Assembly (NCBI RefSeq): GCF_015351765.1
Contig: NZ_JADKQA010000001.1
Coordinates: 752,394 to 816,393, forward strand
Direction: 5' to 3'
From: Clostridium vitabionis
GTDB lineage: Bacteria; Bacillota; Clostridia; Lachnospirales; Lachnospiraceae
Length of the DNA: 64,000 bases
Every line of letters begins with the position of its first letter. Positions within the stretch are counted from its first letter, which is position 1. Positions 26,382 to 34,837 of the stretch are shown one piece after another. The position numbers and the translations under genes are program-made. Under the pieces are notes generated by a model. It was not told the origin of the DNA and made no database searches. It saw only the letters and a program-made list of their open reading frames with translations.

Positions 26382-27389
26382 ATGGCGAATATCGGCGTGA
26401 TCGGGACCGGAACCTGGGGAACCGCCATCGCGATCCTTCTGGCCAACAACGGCCATACCGTAACCCTCTGCTCTGGGACGGGCAGGAACGTGGACGAGAT
26501 GGCGAGAACCCGCCGCCAGAAAAATCTCGCGGACGCGCTCATCCCCGGGGCGATAGAGATCACCGCGGATCTTGAGCGGGCGATGGGCGGGAAGGATATC
26601 CTCGTCCTTGCCGTCCCCTCGATCCATGTCCGGGAAACCGCGGAGAGGATGGCTCCGATGCTCCGCTACGGGCAGATCGTCCTCTCCGCCGCGAAGGGCA
26701 TCGAGGAGAAGACCCTGATGACGATGACGGATATCATCGGCGAGGTTCTCCCGGAGAGCGAGCCCTGTGCCCTGTCCGGGCCAAGCCACGCGGAGGAGGT
26801 TTCCCGGGGCCTCCCCACGACCTGCTTGGTCGCTGCCGGACGCCGGAAGACCGCCGAATATATCCAGCAGGTCTTCATGAGCCCGGTTTTCCGCGTCTAT
26901 ACTACCCCCGACCTTATCGGTGTCGAGACCGGCGGCGCGCTGAAGAACGTCATCGCCCTGGCGGCGGGCGCTTCGGATGGTTTAGGCTACGGGGACAACG
27001 CGAAGGCGGCCCTGATCACCCGGGGGATCGCCGAGATCACCCGGCTTGGCACGCTGATGGGCGGGAGACAGGAGACCTTCTACGGCCTTTCCGGCATCGG
27101 CGACCTGATCGTCACCTGCGCGAGCGTCCACAGCAGGAACCGGCGGGCCGGCATCCTGATCGGCCGCGGGAAGACGCCGCGGGAGGCGATGGACGAGGTA
27201 CAGATGGTGGTTGAGGGCGTCTACTCGGCGAAATCCGGAAAGAAGCTTGCGGAAAAATACGGCTGCGAGGTTCCGATTATCGAGATGGCGAACAGGATCC
27301 TCTTTGAGGGGAAGCCGGTGGGAGAGGCTGTCAAGACACTGATGCTCAGGGATCGGAAGCCAGAGGCGGAGGACGCTGAATGGGCGTGA
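26382..27389 (+). CDS. gpsA: Glycerol-3-phosphate dehydrogenase [NAD(P)+]
   Basis: Reduces dihydroxyacetone phosphate to sn-glycerol 3-phosphate for PlsY. 335 residues. N-terminal Rossmann motif GTGTWGTAIA, SAAKGIEEKT, SGPSHAEEVSRGLPT, and the catalytic GALKNVIALAAGASDGLGYGDNAKAAL segment are all present. 18 bp after plsY with AGGAAGGAGAG upstream. End of the der-plsY-gpsA group; a new promoter follows. Confidence 0.97.
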   Translation: MANIGVIGTGTWGTAIAILLANNGHTVTLCSGTGRNVDEMARTRRQKNLADALIPGAIEITADLERAMGGKDILVLAVPSIHVRETAERMAPMLRYGQIVLSAAKGIEEKTLMTMTDIIGEVLPESEPCALSGPSHAEEVSRGLPTTCLVAAGRRKTAEYIQQVFMSPVFRVYTTPDLIGVETGGALKNVIALAAGASDGLGYGDNAKAALITRGIAEITRLGTLMGGRQETFYGLSGIGDLIVTCASVHSRNRRAGILIGRGKTPREAMDEVQMVVEGVYSAKSGKKLAEKYGCEVPIIEMANRILFEGKPVGEAVKTLMLRDRKPEAEDAEWA

Positions 27390-27418
27390 ATGTTTTTCAT
27401 GATAAACACAAATAAATA

Positions 27419-27447
27419 TTGACAGTACTGTTTTCACTCCTTATAAT
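27419..27447 (+). promoter_or_regulatory. Consensus promoter of the liv operon
   Basis: TTGACA (27419-27424), 17-bp spacer and TATAAT (27442-27447): a perfect sigma-A consensus. Such a strong promoter before a nutrient transporter normally implies control by a repressor or by attenuation. Confidence 0.92.
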
Positions 27448-27454
27448 GAGTACC

Positions 27455-27480
27455 ATCATTCGATAACACCAGCGAATGAT
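27455..27480. promoter_or_regulatory. Inverted repeat just downstream of the liv -10 (possible operator)
   Basis: ATCATTCG (27455-27462) and CGAATGAT (27473-27480) are perfect 8-bp arms separated by 10 bp, placed right at and after the expected transcription start. The arm-to-arm centre distance is 18 bp. It could be a dimeric repressor site or a 5' mRNA hairpin. No regulator gene is nearby. Confidence 0.55.
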
Positions 27481-27523
27481 AACGACAGAAAATTTTCCGA
27501 CAAGTTATAAGGAGGAGAGTAAG

Positions 27524-28726
27524 ATGAAAATGAAGAAGACAGCATGTGTAGTTCTCGCGGGCGCGATGGCCATGAGCCTTGCGGCCTGCGGCGGTTCCTC
27601 ATCCTCTACGCCCTCGACAGCAGCGGCGGCGTCCGGGGAAAACGCGGCAGCCTCTTCCGGAGCGACCTGGAAGATCGGCGGCATCGGTCCGATCACCGGC
27701 GGCGCGGCGGCATACGGCCAGTCCGTCAAGAATTCCATGGAGCTCGCGGCGAAGGAACTCAACGAGAAGGGCGGCATTAACGGCGCCCAGGTTGAGGTAA
27801 ACTTCCAGGATGATGAGAATGACCCGGAGAAGTCCGTCAACGCCTACAACACCCTGAAGGACTGGGGCATGCAGATCCTTCTCGGCACCGTGACCTCCAA
27901 GCCGTGTATCGCAGTTGAAGCCGAGGCCCAGAACGACAACCTGTTCCTGTTCACCCCGTCCGGCTCCGCCAAGCAGTGCATCACCGGCGACAACGCCTTC
28001 CGTGTATGCTTCGCCGACCCGGACCAGGGAACAAAATCCGCCCAGTACATCGCGCAGCATCAGCTGGCGACAAAGATCGGCATCATCTACGACAGCTCCA
28101 GCGAGTACTCCGCGGGAATCGAGCAGGCCTTTGTCGATGAGGCGAAGAACCAGAACCTTGAAGTTGTCGAGGATGCGGTCCAGTCCTTCACCGCGGATAC
28201 GAACACGGATTTTAATACCCAGCTGAGCAAGATGCAGGAAAACGGCGTAGATCTCGTCTTTCTTCCGATCTATTATCAGGAAGCTTCCGTCATCTTGAAG
28301 CAGGCTTCCGAGAAGAACTTTAAGCCGGTATTCTTCGGCTGCGACGGCATGGACGGCATCCTGAGCGTCGACGGCTTCGACAAATCCCTCGCCGAAGGCC
28401 TGATGCTCCTCACCCCGTTCTCTGTCGACGAGGAAAGCAGCCAGGATTACGTGAAAGCCTATGAGGATACTTACAAGGTTGAGCCGCTCCAGTTCGGCGC
28501 TGACGCCTATGACGGCATGACCGCCCTGAAACTCGCCCTCGAGAAGGCGGATGTCAAGCCGGATGCGAGTGCTTCGGATATCTGCGATGCCTTAAAGGGT
28601 GCCATGACCGAAATCTCCTTTGACGGCCTTACCGGCAAGAACATGACCTGGACCTCCGACGGCGAGCCGAACAAGGAGCCGAAGGCAGTCATGATCAAGG
28701 ATGGCAAGTACGTCATGCAGGATTGA
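27524..28726 (+). CDS. livJ: Branched-chain amino acid ABC transporter substrate-binding lipoprotein
   Basis: Extracellular lipid-anchored binding protein (periplasmic-binding-protein type I fold). 400 residues. Signal peptide MKMKKTACVVLAGAMAMSLA with lipobox LAAC at about 18-21, then a Ser/Ala linker and the mature domain (GPITGGAAAYGQS, ELNEKGGINGAQVEV, QDDENDPEKS), the hallmark of Leu/Ile/Val receptors. Start chosen at the ATG eight bases after GGAGG. First gene of livJHMGF. Substrate preference within branched-chain or related amino acids cannot be read from the sequence. Confidence 0.94.
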   Translation: MKMKKTACVVLAGAMAMSLAACGGSSSSTPSTAAAASGENAAASSGATWKIGGIGPITGGAAAYGQSVKNSMELAAKELNEKGGINGAQVEVNFQDDENDPEKSVNAYNTLKDWGMQILLGTVTSKPCIAVEAEAQNDNLFLFTPSGSAKQCITGDNAFRVCFADPDQGTKSAQYIAQHQLATKIGIIYDSSSEYSAGIEQAFVDEAKNQNLEVVEDAVQSFTADTNTDFNTQLSKMQENGVDLVFLPIYYQEASVILKQASEKNFKPVFFGCDGMDGILSVDGFDKSLAEGLMLLTPFSVDEESSQDYVKAYEDTYKVEPLQFGADAYDGMTALKLALEKADVKPDASASDICDALKGAMTEISFDGLTGKNMTWTSDGEPNKEPKAVMIKDGKYVMQD

Positions 28727-28757
28727 TTCCCGGCTTTGTCAAGCTTTGATTTACCGA

Positions 28758-28787
28758 GAGGGAGTTGTCTCCGGACAACTCCCTTTC
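28758..28787 (+). terminator. Hairpin between livJ and livH (partial terminator or mRNA stabiliser)
   Basis: AGGGAGTTGTC (28759-28769) and GACAACTCCCT (28774-28784) pair perfectly with a TCCG loop and are followed by TTC rather than a long T-run. Such hairpins after a binding-protein gene let it be made in excess over the membrane components. Confidence 0.7.
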
Positions 28788-28810
28788 TGATGAGAGAAGG
28801 AGAGTAGGAT

Positions 28811-29695
28811 ATGATCAGCTTTCTCACCTATCTGATTAACGGTGTCAGCCTCGGGAGCGTGTACGCGATCATCGCCCTCGGCTATACCATGGTTTACGGC
28901 ATCGCCAAAATGCTGAACTTCGCGCACGGCGACATCATCATGGTCGGCGCCTTTGTCTGCTTTACCATCGTGACCTCCATGAGCGGGTCCGCCGTTGTCG
29001 GCGTCCTGCTCTCCATCCTGGCCTGCATCGTCCTCGGCGTGATCATCGAGGCGGTGGCCTACCGCCCGCTGCGCGGTGCTTCCCCGCTTTCTGTCCTGAT
29101 CACCGCGATCGGTGTCAGCTACCTTCTGGAAAATCTTGCCCTGCTGGTTTTCGGATCCAACGCGAGACAGTTCACCTCGGTGGTTACCCTGCCGCCGCTG
29201 AAACTCGCCGGCGGGCAGCTCTCCATCTCCAGTGTGACGATTGTGACGATCGCTGTCTGCATTGTCATCATGGCCGCCCTGACTGCCTTCATCAATAAGA
29301 CCCGGATGGGCCAGGCGATGCTGGCTGTCTCCGAGGACCAGGGAGCCGCCATCCTCATGGGCGTTGACGTGAACAAGACGATTGCCCTGACCTTCGCCAT
29401 CGGCTCCGGCCTGGCGGCCATCGCCGGCGTCCTGCTCTGTTCGGCTTATCCGGCCCTTACCCCCTACACCGGCGCCATGCCCGGCATCAAGGCGTTCGTC
29501 GCTGCCGTGTTCGGCGGGATCGGATCCATCCCCGGCGCGTTCCTCGGCGGCGTCCTGCTGGGGATCATCGAGAACCTGACGAAGGCATATATTTCCTCCC
29601 AGCTCTCTGACGCGGTGGTATTTTCTGTCCTGATTATCGTCCTTCTCGTCCGCCCGACCGGGCTTCTGGGCAAAAAGACGATCGAGAAAGTCTGA
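28811..29695 (+). CDS. livH: Branched-chain amino acid ABC transporter permease LivH
   Basis: Inner-membrane permease, 294 residues with about eight hydrophobic helices. N-terminal GVSLGSVYAIIALGYTMVYG and the cytoplasmic coupling loop around AVSEDQGAAILMGVDVNK match LivH. AAGGAGAGTAGG precedes the ATG. Pairs with LivM to form the membrane channel. Confidence 0.95.
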   Translation: MISFLTYLINGVSLGSVYAIIALGYTMVYGIAKMLNFAHGDIIMVGAFVCFTIVTSMSGSAVVGVLLSILACIVLGVIIEAVAYRPLRGASPLSVLITAIGVSYLLENLALLVFGSNARQFTSVVTLPPLKLAGGQLSISSVTIVTIAVCIVIMAALTAFINKTRMGQAMLAVSEDQGAAILMGVDVNKTIALTFAIGSGLAAIAGVLLCSAYPALTPYTGAMPGIKAFVAAVFGGIGSIPGAFLGGVLLGIIENLTKAYISSQLSDAVVFSVLIIVLLVRPTGLLGKKTIEKV

Positions 29696-29704
29696 GGTGG
29701 CGAT

Positions 29705-30787
29705 ATGGAAGCAAAACTCAAATCGTATAAACGAAAGCTTTTCCGGGGCGACCTCATCAATTACCTGATCGTTCTCGCCTTCTACGCCGTGATGCAGATC
29801 CTGCTCACCACCGGGAATCTCAGCAGCCTGATGAAGGGGATCCTGGTTCCCCTCTGCACCTACGCGATCCTCGCGGTAGCCCTGAATCTCTGCGTCGGCA
29901 TCCTCGGCGAGCTGAGCCTTGGCCATGCCGGATTCATGTGCGTCGGCGCATTTTCCAGCGCCTTCTTCACCAATGTGGCGAAAAGTGCTATCCCGAACTC
30001 GGGCCTCAGGTTTTTCCTGGCCTTCCTGATCGGAACCGCCGTGGCGGCTGTCTTCGGCTTCCTCATCGGCATCCCGGTGCTCCGCCTGAACGGCGACTAC
30101 CTCGCCATCGTGACCCTTGCGTTCGGCGAGATCATCAAAAATATTATCAACGCACTCTACGTGGGTGTTGACGGGAATGGGATCCACGCCTCCCTCCAGA
30201 ATGCCGGCAAGCTCAACATGTCGGCAGACGGAAATATCATCATCAACGGTGCCCAGGGCATCTCGGGGACGCCGAAGCAGTCCACCTTCACCATCGGCAT
30301 CCTGCTGCTCCTCCTGACACTTTTCATTGTCCAGAACCTGATCCGCTCGAGAACCGGACGCGCGGTCATGGCGATCCGGGACAACCGGATCGCGGCGGAG
30401 TCGATCGGCATCAAGATCACCCACTATAAGCTCCTGGCGTTCACCGTCTCCGCAGCCCTCTGCGGCATGGCAGGCGTGCTTTACGCGCACAACATCGCCT
30501 CCCTGGCGGCAACCACAAACCGTTTCGGCTACAATATGTCGATCACGATCCTGGTCTTCGTTGTCCTCGGCGGGATCGGCAATATGCGCGGTTCCATGAT
30601 CGCGGCGGTTGTGCTGACGATGCTGCCGGAGCTTCTCCGCGGCCTCAGCGATTACCGTATGCTGATCTACTCGATCGTCCTGATCGTGATGATGATCCTG
30701 ACCTCTGGGCCGAAAATGGTCGCCCGCAGGGAGAGGTTCATGGAAAAGCTGCGCGGAAACAGGAAAAAGAAAAAGGAGGCCGTGTGA
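29705..30787 (+). CDS. livM: Branched-chain amino acid ABC transporter permease LivM
   Basis: Second permease subunit, 360 residues, about ten membrane helices. YAILAVALNLCVGILGELSLGHAGFM and the loop AIRDNRIAAESIGIKITHYKL are characteristic. The C-terminus is a lysine-rich cytoplasmic tail (RGNRKKKKEAV). Nine bp after livH and 1 bp before livG, with GAGGTGG as ribosome binding site. Confidence 0.95.
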   Translation: MEAKLKSYKRKLFRGDLINYLIVLAFYAVMQILLTTGNLSSLMKGILVPLCTYAILAVALNLCVGILGELSLGHAGFMCVGAFSSAFFTNVAKSAIPNSGLRFFLAFLIGTAVAAVFGFLIGIPVLRLNGDYLAIVTLAFGEIIKNIINALYVGVDGNGIHASLQNAGKLNMSADGNIIINGAQGISGTPKQSTFTIGILLLLLTLFIVQNLIRSRTGRAVMAIRDNRIAAESIGIKITHYKLLAFTVSAALCGMAGVLYAHNIASLAATTNRFGYNMSITILVFVVLGGIGNMRGSMIAAVVLTMLPELLRGLSDYRMLIYSIVLIVMMILTSGPKMVARRERFMEKLRGNRKKKKEAV

Positions 30788-30788
30788 C

Positions 30789-31547
30789 ATGGCAGTGCTG
30801 GAAGTCAAAAACTTAAGTATTTCCTACGGCGGCCTGAAGGCAGTGGACAATTTCAGCGTCACCATCGAGAAGGGCCAGCTCTATGGCCTGATCGGCCCGA
30901 ACGGCGCCGGCAAGACAACCGTATTCAATCTCCTGACCGGCGTCTACAAGCCGGACACCGGAAAAATCCTTCTGGACGGCCAGGACATTACCGGAAAGAC
31001 CACGGCGGAAATCAGCCGGGCCGGCATTGCCCGCACCTTCCAGAACATCCGCCTGTTCTCGGAGCTCTCGGTCCTGGACAATGTCAAGGCCGGGCTCCAC
31101 AACCATTACCCGTATTCGACGCTCTCCGGCATACTCCGTCTTCCTCCCTTCCGGGCAAAGGAGCGGGAGATGGATGAGAAGGCCATGGAAATCCTCAAGG
31201 TCTTCGACCTCGACGGCGAGTTTAATTACCAGGCGTCCAACCTTCCCTACGGCAAGCAGAGAAAGCTGGAGATCGCCCGCGCCATCGCCACGGAGCCGAA
31301 GCTTCTTCTTCTCGATGAGCCGGCGGCCGGCATGAACCCGAATGAGACCGAGGAGCTGATGGAGACGATCAAATTTGTGCGGGAGCATTTCCACACTACG
31401 GTTCTCCTGATCGAACACGACATGAAGCTGGTCTCCGGTATTTGTGAGCGGCTTACCGTGCTGAACTTCGGAAAAGTCCTGGCCGAGGGGCCGACGGCGG
31501 AGGTCCTGCACAATCACGACGTTATCGTCGCGTATCTCGGCGAGTAA
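30789..31547 (+). CDS. livG: Branched-chain amino acid ABC transporter ATPase LivG
   Basis: ATP-binding subunit, 252 residues. Walker A GPNGAGKTT, the LivG-type NIRLFSELSVLDNV stretch, signature LPYGKQRKLEIARA (a slightly variant ABC signature) and Walker B LLLLDEPAAGMNP with switch histidine in LLIEHDM. Follows livM within 1 bp. Works as a heterodimer with LivF to power uptake. Confidence 0.96.
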   Translation: MAVLEVKNLSISYGGLKAVDNFSVTIEKGQLYGLIGPNGAGKTTVFNLLTGVYKPDTGKILLDGQDITGKTTAEISRAGIARTFQNIRLFSELSVLDNVKAGLHNHYPYSTLSGILRLPPFRAKEREMDEKAMEILKVFDLDGEFNYQASNLPYGKQRKLEIARAIATEPKLLLLDEPAAGMNPNETEELMETIKFVREHFHTTVLLIEHDMKLVSGICERLTVLNFGKVLAEGPTAEVLHNHDVIVAYLGE

Positions 31548-31561
31548 GGGGGAAACGGGAT

Positions 31562-32272
31562 ATGGCATTACTGGAAGTAAGAGATCTGAATGTATATTAC
31601 GGCGTCATCCAGGCCCTGAAGGGCATCTCCTTCGAGGTGGACAGCGGCGATATCATCGCCCTCATCGGGGCAAACGGCGCCGGCAAGACGACAACCCTGC
31701 ACACCATCTCCGGCCTGATTCCCGCAAAGAGCGGGAGTATCACCTTCGACGGGAAGGACATCACCCACATGCCCGGCTATAAGCTTGTCTCCATGGGTAT
31801 GGCCCACGTCCCGGAGGGGCGGCGCGTATTTGCCAACCTGACGGTGCTCCAGAACCTCCGCCTCGGCGCCTACACGAGGCCGGACAAAAAGGAAATGGAG
31901 GACACCCTGGAGATGATCTATGAGCGGTTCCCGCGCCTCAAGGAGAGGCGGAACCAGACAGCCGGGACGCTCTCCGGCGGCGAGCAGCAGATGCTGGCGA
32001 TGGGCCGCGCGCTCATGAGCCACCCGAAGCTGATCCTCATGGACGAGCCCTCGATGGGGCTCTCCCCGATCTATGTGAATGAGATTTTCGATATCATCGA
32101 GAAGATCCACCAGGACGGCACAACCGTCCTTCTCGTGGAGCAGAACGCGAAAAAAGCCCTCGCGATCGCCAATAAGGCGTATGTGCTCGAGACCGGAAGG
32201 ATCACGGTCAAGGGGCAGGCGAAAGACCTGCTGAATGACGAGCGGATCAAGAAAGCATACCTGAGTGAATAA
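31562..32272 (+). CDS. livF: Branched-chain amino acid ABC transporter ATPase LivF
   Basis: Second ATP-binding subunit, 236 residues. Walker A GANGAGKTT, PEGRRVFANLTVLQNL typical of LivF, signature LSGGEQQMLAMGRA, Walker B LILMDEPSMGL and LLVEQNA. Last gene of the operon; followed after about 20 bp by a near-perfect hairpin. Confidence 0.96.
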   Translation: MALLEVRDLNVYYGVIQALKGISFEVDSGDIIALIGANGAGKTTTLHTISGLIPAKSGSITFDGKDITHMPGYKLVSMGMAHVPEGRRVFANLTVLQNLRLGAYTRPDKKEMEDTLEMIYERFPRLKERRNQTAGTLSGGEQQMLAMGRALMSHPKLILMDEPSMGLSPIYVNEIFDIIEKIHQDGTTVLLVEQNAKKALAIANKAYVLETGRITVKGQAKDLLNDERIKKAYLSE

Positions 32273-32283
32273 ATAAGAGCGTT

Positions 32284-32361
32284 TCTCTCTAACCCCACAT
32301 CGGGCGAAGCTTTGCTTCGCCCGATGTGGGGTTAAAGAGCGCCCAGGCCTGGTCTGAATAG
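32284..32361. repeat. Palindromic element E2 (module H1 with one degenerate end), probable liv operon terminator
   Basis: Arms 32291-32310 and 32314-32333 are a perfect 20-bp inverted repeat with a 3-nt loop, extended by mostly paired CTCT/AGAG flanks. The arm sequence (CCCCACATCG...CGAAGC) is the same motif as module H1 of E1 at 6816-6854. The right side ends in the palindrome CCAGGCCTGG and CTGAATAG (32354-32361), resembling the family end CTGAACAG. The left family end is absent. Confidence 0.75.
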
Positions 32362-32405
32362 AACCATAAACCCCGGTTATCGGACAAAGTCCCCCCACCT
32401 GTTGA

Positions 32406-32434
32406 TTGTATATTGTCCATATTTTCGTTATAAT
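32406..32434 (+). promoter_or_regulatory. Promoter of the beta-CASP nuclease gene
   Basis: -35 TTGTAT (32406-32411), 17-bp spacer, -10 TATAAT (32429-32434), about 58 bp before the ATG. Confidence 0.7.
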
Positions 32435-32492
32435 TAGGTTAACAGCAAAGTTTTTCGTGCAAATTGCATAAATCATAGCGGAGGATGGACTT

Positions 32493-34097
32493 ATGAAAAT
32501 GACTTTCATCGGGGCTGATCATGAGGTCACCGGCAGTCTCCATCTGGTGGAGTCCGGCGGCAGGGTGTTCATGGTGGACTGCGGTATGGAACAGGGCGTG
32601 AATCTCTATGAAAATGCCCCCCTGCCTGTCCCCTACAGCAAGGTGGACTATGTCTTCATCACCCACGCGCATATCGACCACGTCGGTATGCTCCCTTATC
32701 TCTATAAGGAGGGCTTTCGCGGGCAGATTTTCTCGACCCGCGCGACGGCGGATCTCTGCGAGATCATGCTGAAGGACTGTGCACACATCCAGGAGCAGGA
32801 CACCGAGTGGAAGAACCGGAAGGCGAAGAGGGCCGGAAAGCCGGAAACGGAACCGGTATACACGATGGCGGACGCGGTGGCTGTCCTCGACCTCTTTGTC
32901 CCCTGCGATTATGACCAGCGGATCAAGGTCTGTGACGGCATCGAGATCCGCTTTGTCGATGTCGGGCACCTGCTCGGCTCGGCTTCGGTCGAAATCTGGC
33001 TCACCGAGAACGGCGAGGAGCGGAAGATTGTCTTTTCCGGCGACATCGGGAATAAGAATAAGCCGCTCATCCGGAGCCCGCAGTACATTCACAGCGCGGA
33101 CTACGTGGTGATGGAGAGCACTTACGGCGACCGCCTCCACCCGGACAAGGACGGAGACCATGTGGAGGAATTTGCCGCGGTGATCCAGCGGACGCTCGAC
33201 CGTGGCGGAAATGTGGTCATTCCCGCCTTTGCCGTCGGCAGGACACAGGAGGTTCTCAATTATATCCGGATCATTAAGGCCAACGGACTAGTGAAGAACC
33301 ACAGCGGGTTCCCGGTCTATCTGGACAGCCCGATGGCGGTGGAAGCGACGCAGGTCTTCCGCGAGAACCGCATGGACTGCTTTAACGACGAGACAAAGAA
33401 ATTGCTGAAAAAGGGGATCAATCCCTGCTCTTTCCCGGGGCTCCATCTCTCCATCACCAGCGAGGAGTCGATCGCCATCAACACCGACCCGGAACCGAAG
33501 GTCATCATTTCGGCCTCGGGCATGTGTGATGCCGGCCGTGTGCGCCATCACCTCAAGCACAACCTCTGGCGCCCGGAATGCACGATCCTCTTTGCCGGCT
33601 ACCAGGCAGTCGGAACGCTCGGCAGAAGCCTTATTGAAGGGCGGGACGAGGTCAAGCTCTTCGGTGAGACGATCGAGGTCAAGGCGGAGATCGACAAGAT
33701 CGAGGGCATCAGCGGCCATGCCGACCGGGATGGGCTGCTCGAATGGATCGGCGCCTTCATGCAGCCGCCGAAGAAGGTCTTCATCGTCCACGGCGACGAT
33801 GATGTCTGCGACCGGTTCGCGGCAAAGGTGCATGAACAATTCGGCTTCGACGCCTATGCACCGTGGAGCGGCACCACCTTTGACCTGCTTACGGGAGAAT
33901 TTGTCAAGATCACGGAGGGCATCCCGGTACGGAAGGCCACAGCCGCGCAGCGGAAGGTTTCCGGGATCTTCGCGAACCTCCTTGCCGCCGCGGAACGCCT
34001 GCGCCAGGTTGTTCTTCACAACGAGGGCGGGGCAAACCGTGATCTCCAAAAATTCACCAACGAAATCAACAAGCTCTGCGACCGCTGGGAGCGCTGA
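32493..34097 (+). CDS. Metallo-beta-lactamase / beta-CASP RNA-processing nuclease-like protein
   Basis: 534 residues. N-terminal MBL fold with zinc motif HAHIDHVG, a beta-CASP insertion and the C-terminal RNA-specificity (RMMBL) motif region around ISGHADRDGLLEWI, ending in a helical extension. Similar to CPSF73/YsdC-type proteins of COG1236, which are RNases; the actual substrate here is unknown. HAHIDHVG, DIGNKNKPL, the YGD motif after MESTYGD and SASGMCDAGRVRHHL indicate an intact active site. GCGGAGGA site before the ATG. It stands alone with its own promoter. Confidence 0.88.
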   Translation: MKMTFIGADHEVTGSLHLVESGGRVFMVDCGMEQGVNLYENAPLPVPYSKVDYVFITHAHIDHVGMLPYLYKEGFRGQIFSTRATADLCEIMLKDCAHIQEQDTEWKNRKAKRAGKPETEPVYTMADAVAVLDLFVPCDYDQRIKVCDGIEIRFVDVGHLLGSASVEIWLTENGEERKIVFSGDIGNKNKPLIRSPQYIHSADYVVMESTYGDRLHPDKDGDHVEEFAAVIQRTLDRGGNVVIPAFAVGRTQEVLNYIRIIKANGLVKNHSGFPVYLDSPMAVEATQVFRENRMDCFNDETKKLLKKGINPCSFPGLHLSITSEESIAINTDPEPKVIISASGMCDAGRVRHHLKHNLWRPECTILFAGYQAVGTLGRSLIEGRDEVKLFGETIEVKAEIDKIEGISGHADRDGLLEWIGAFMQPPKKVFIVHGDDDVCDRFAAKVHEQFGFDAYAPWSGTTFDLLTGEFVKITEGIPVRKATAAQRKVSGIFANLLAAAERLRQVVLHNEGGANRDLQKFTNEINKLCDRWER

Positions 34098-34151
34098 GCA
34101 TATTTCCTGCTTGGCGGCTTGACCGCCGGCAGAAGCCCGCGGGACAGGACA

Positions 34152-34190
34152 CCGCCCGGATGACAGAAGCTCTCCGGGCGGCATTCTTTC
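34152..34190 (+). terminator. Terminator after the beta-CASP nuclease gene
   Basis: CCGCCCGGA (34152-34160) pairs with TCCGGGCGG (34173-34181) around a 12-nt loop, followed by CATTCTTTC. A second, smaller GC hairpin precedes it. Confidence 0.65.
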
Positions 34191-34270
34191 GCAGAGCACT
34201 GAACAATATACGGAAAATGGGTTCATGATCACCCCCGCAGGTGCCGATCATGAAAAAAAGGAGAAAATCT

Positions 34271-34756
34271 ATGAAGGTTACAATCTTTACCGACGGCGCG
34301 GCCAGGGGAAATCCCTCAGGTCCCGGCGGCTACGGGGCGATCATCCGCTATGTCGACCCGAAGGGGGAGGTTCACGAGAAGGAGCTCTCTGCCGGCTATG
34401 TCCGGACGACCAACAACCGGATGGAGCTCATGGGCGCGATTGCCGGGCTGGAAGCGCTCAACCGTCCCTGCGAGGTTGATCTCTGGTCCGATTCCCAGTA
34501 TCTGGTCCGGCCGTTTACCGAGCACTGGATCGATAACTGGATCCGGAAAAACTGGACGCGGGGGAAAAATGAGCCGGTCAAGAATGTGGATCTCTGGAAG
34601 CGCCTCATCGCCGCCATGAAGCCCCACAGCGTGACCTTTCACTGGGTGCGCGGCCATAACGGGCATCCGGAAAATGAGCGCTGCGACAAACTGGCGACGG
34701 GGGCGGCGGACGGCACAGCCCTGCTGACGGATCCCGGCGCGCGCCTTGCACAATGA
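34271..34756 (+). CDS. rnhA: Ribonuclease HI
   Basis: Degrades RNA in RNA-DNA hybrids. 161 residues from the ATG seven bases after GGAG. The catalytic set is complete: D8 in [11 protein letters not shown]52 in NRMELMG, D74 in SDSQYL, D139, with H129 in [13 protein letters not shown]. Length matches the bacterial family. A short perfect repeat TCATGATC/GATCATGA flanks its leader. The alaS promoter overlaps its last codons. Confidence 0.95.
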   Translation: MKVTIFTDGAARGNPSGPGGYGAIIRYVDPKGEVHEKELSAGYVRTTNNRMELMGAIAGLEALNRPCEVDLWSDSQYLVRPFTEHWIDNWIRKNWTRGKNEPVKNVDLWKRLIAAMKPHSVTFHWVRGHNGHPENERCDKLATGAADGTALLTDPGARLAQ

Positions 34757-34774
34757 TTTTCCTTGTGCTATTAT
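34746..34774 (+). promoter_or_regulatory. alaS promoter overlapping the end of rnhA
   Basis: -35 TTGCAC (34746-34751), 17-bp spacer, -10 TATTAT (34769-34774). The -35 lies inside the last codons of rnhA. The roughly 55-nt leader shows no T-box motif. Confidence 0.65.
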
Positions 34775-34837
34775 TGATATGTTTTGCAGATAACAGATTC
34801 TGACCAACCACCTAAGGGTTTTAAGGAGGACTTCGTC

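Noticed and set aside
28751-30808. Very long open frame on the minus strand opposite livH and livM, and similar ones opposite prkC, rqcH, mutL, mrdA and others
   Set aside because: They lie antisense to clear conserved genes, have His/Asp/Arg-rich low-complexity translations and no ribosome binding sites. High third-position GC opens these frames by chance.
34198-34205. CTGAACAA before rnhA as another end of the palindromic element family
   Set aside because: Only seven bases match, no partner end or H1/H2/H3 module was found next to it; likely chance.
34223-34253. TCATGATC/GATCATGA repeat before rnhA as an operator or terminator
   Set aside because: It is a short palindrome followed by A residues, not T, with no promoter context; recorded only as part of the rnhA leader.
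34775-34837. T-box riboswitch before alaS
   Set aside because: The leader is only about 55 nt and lacks T-box motifs.
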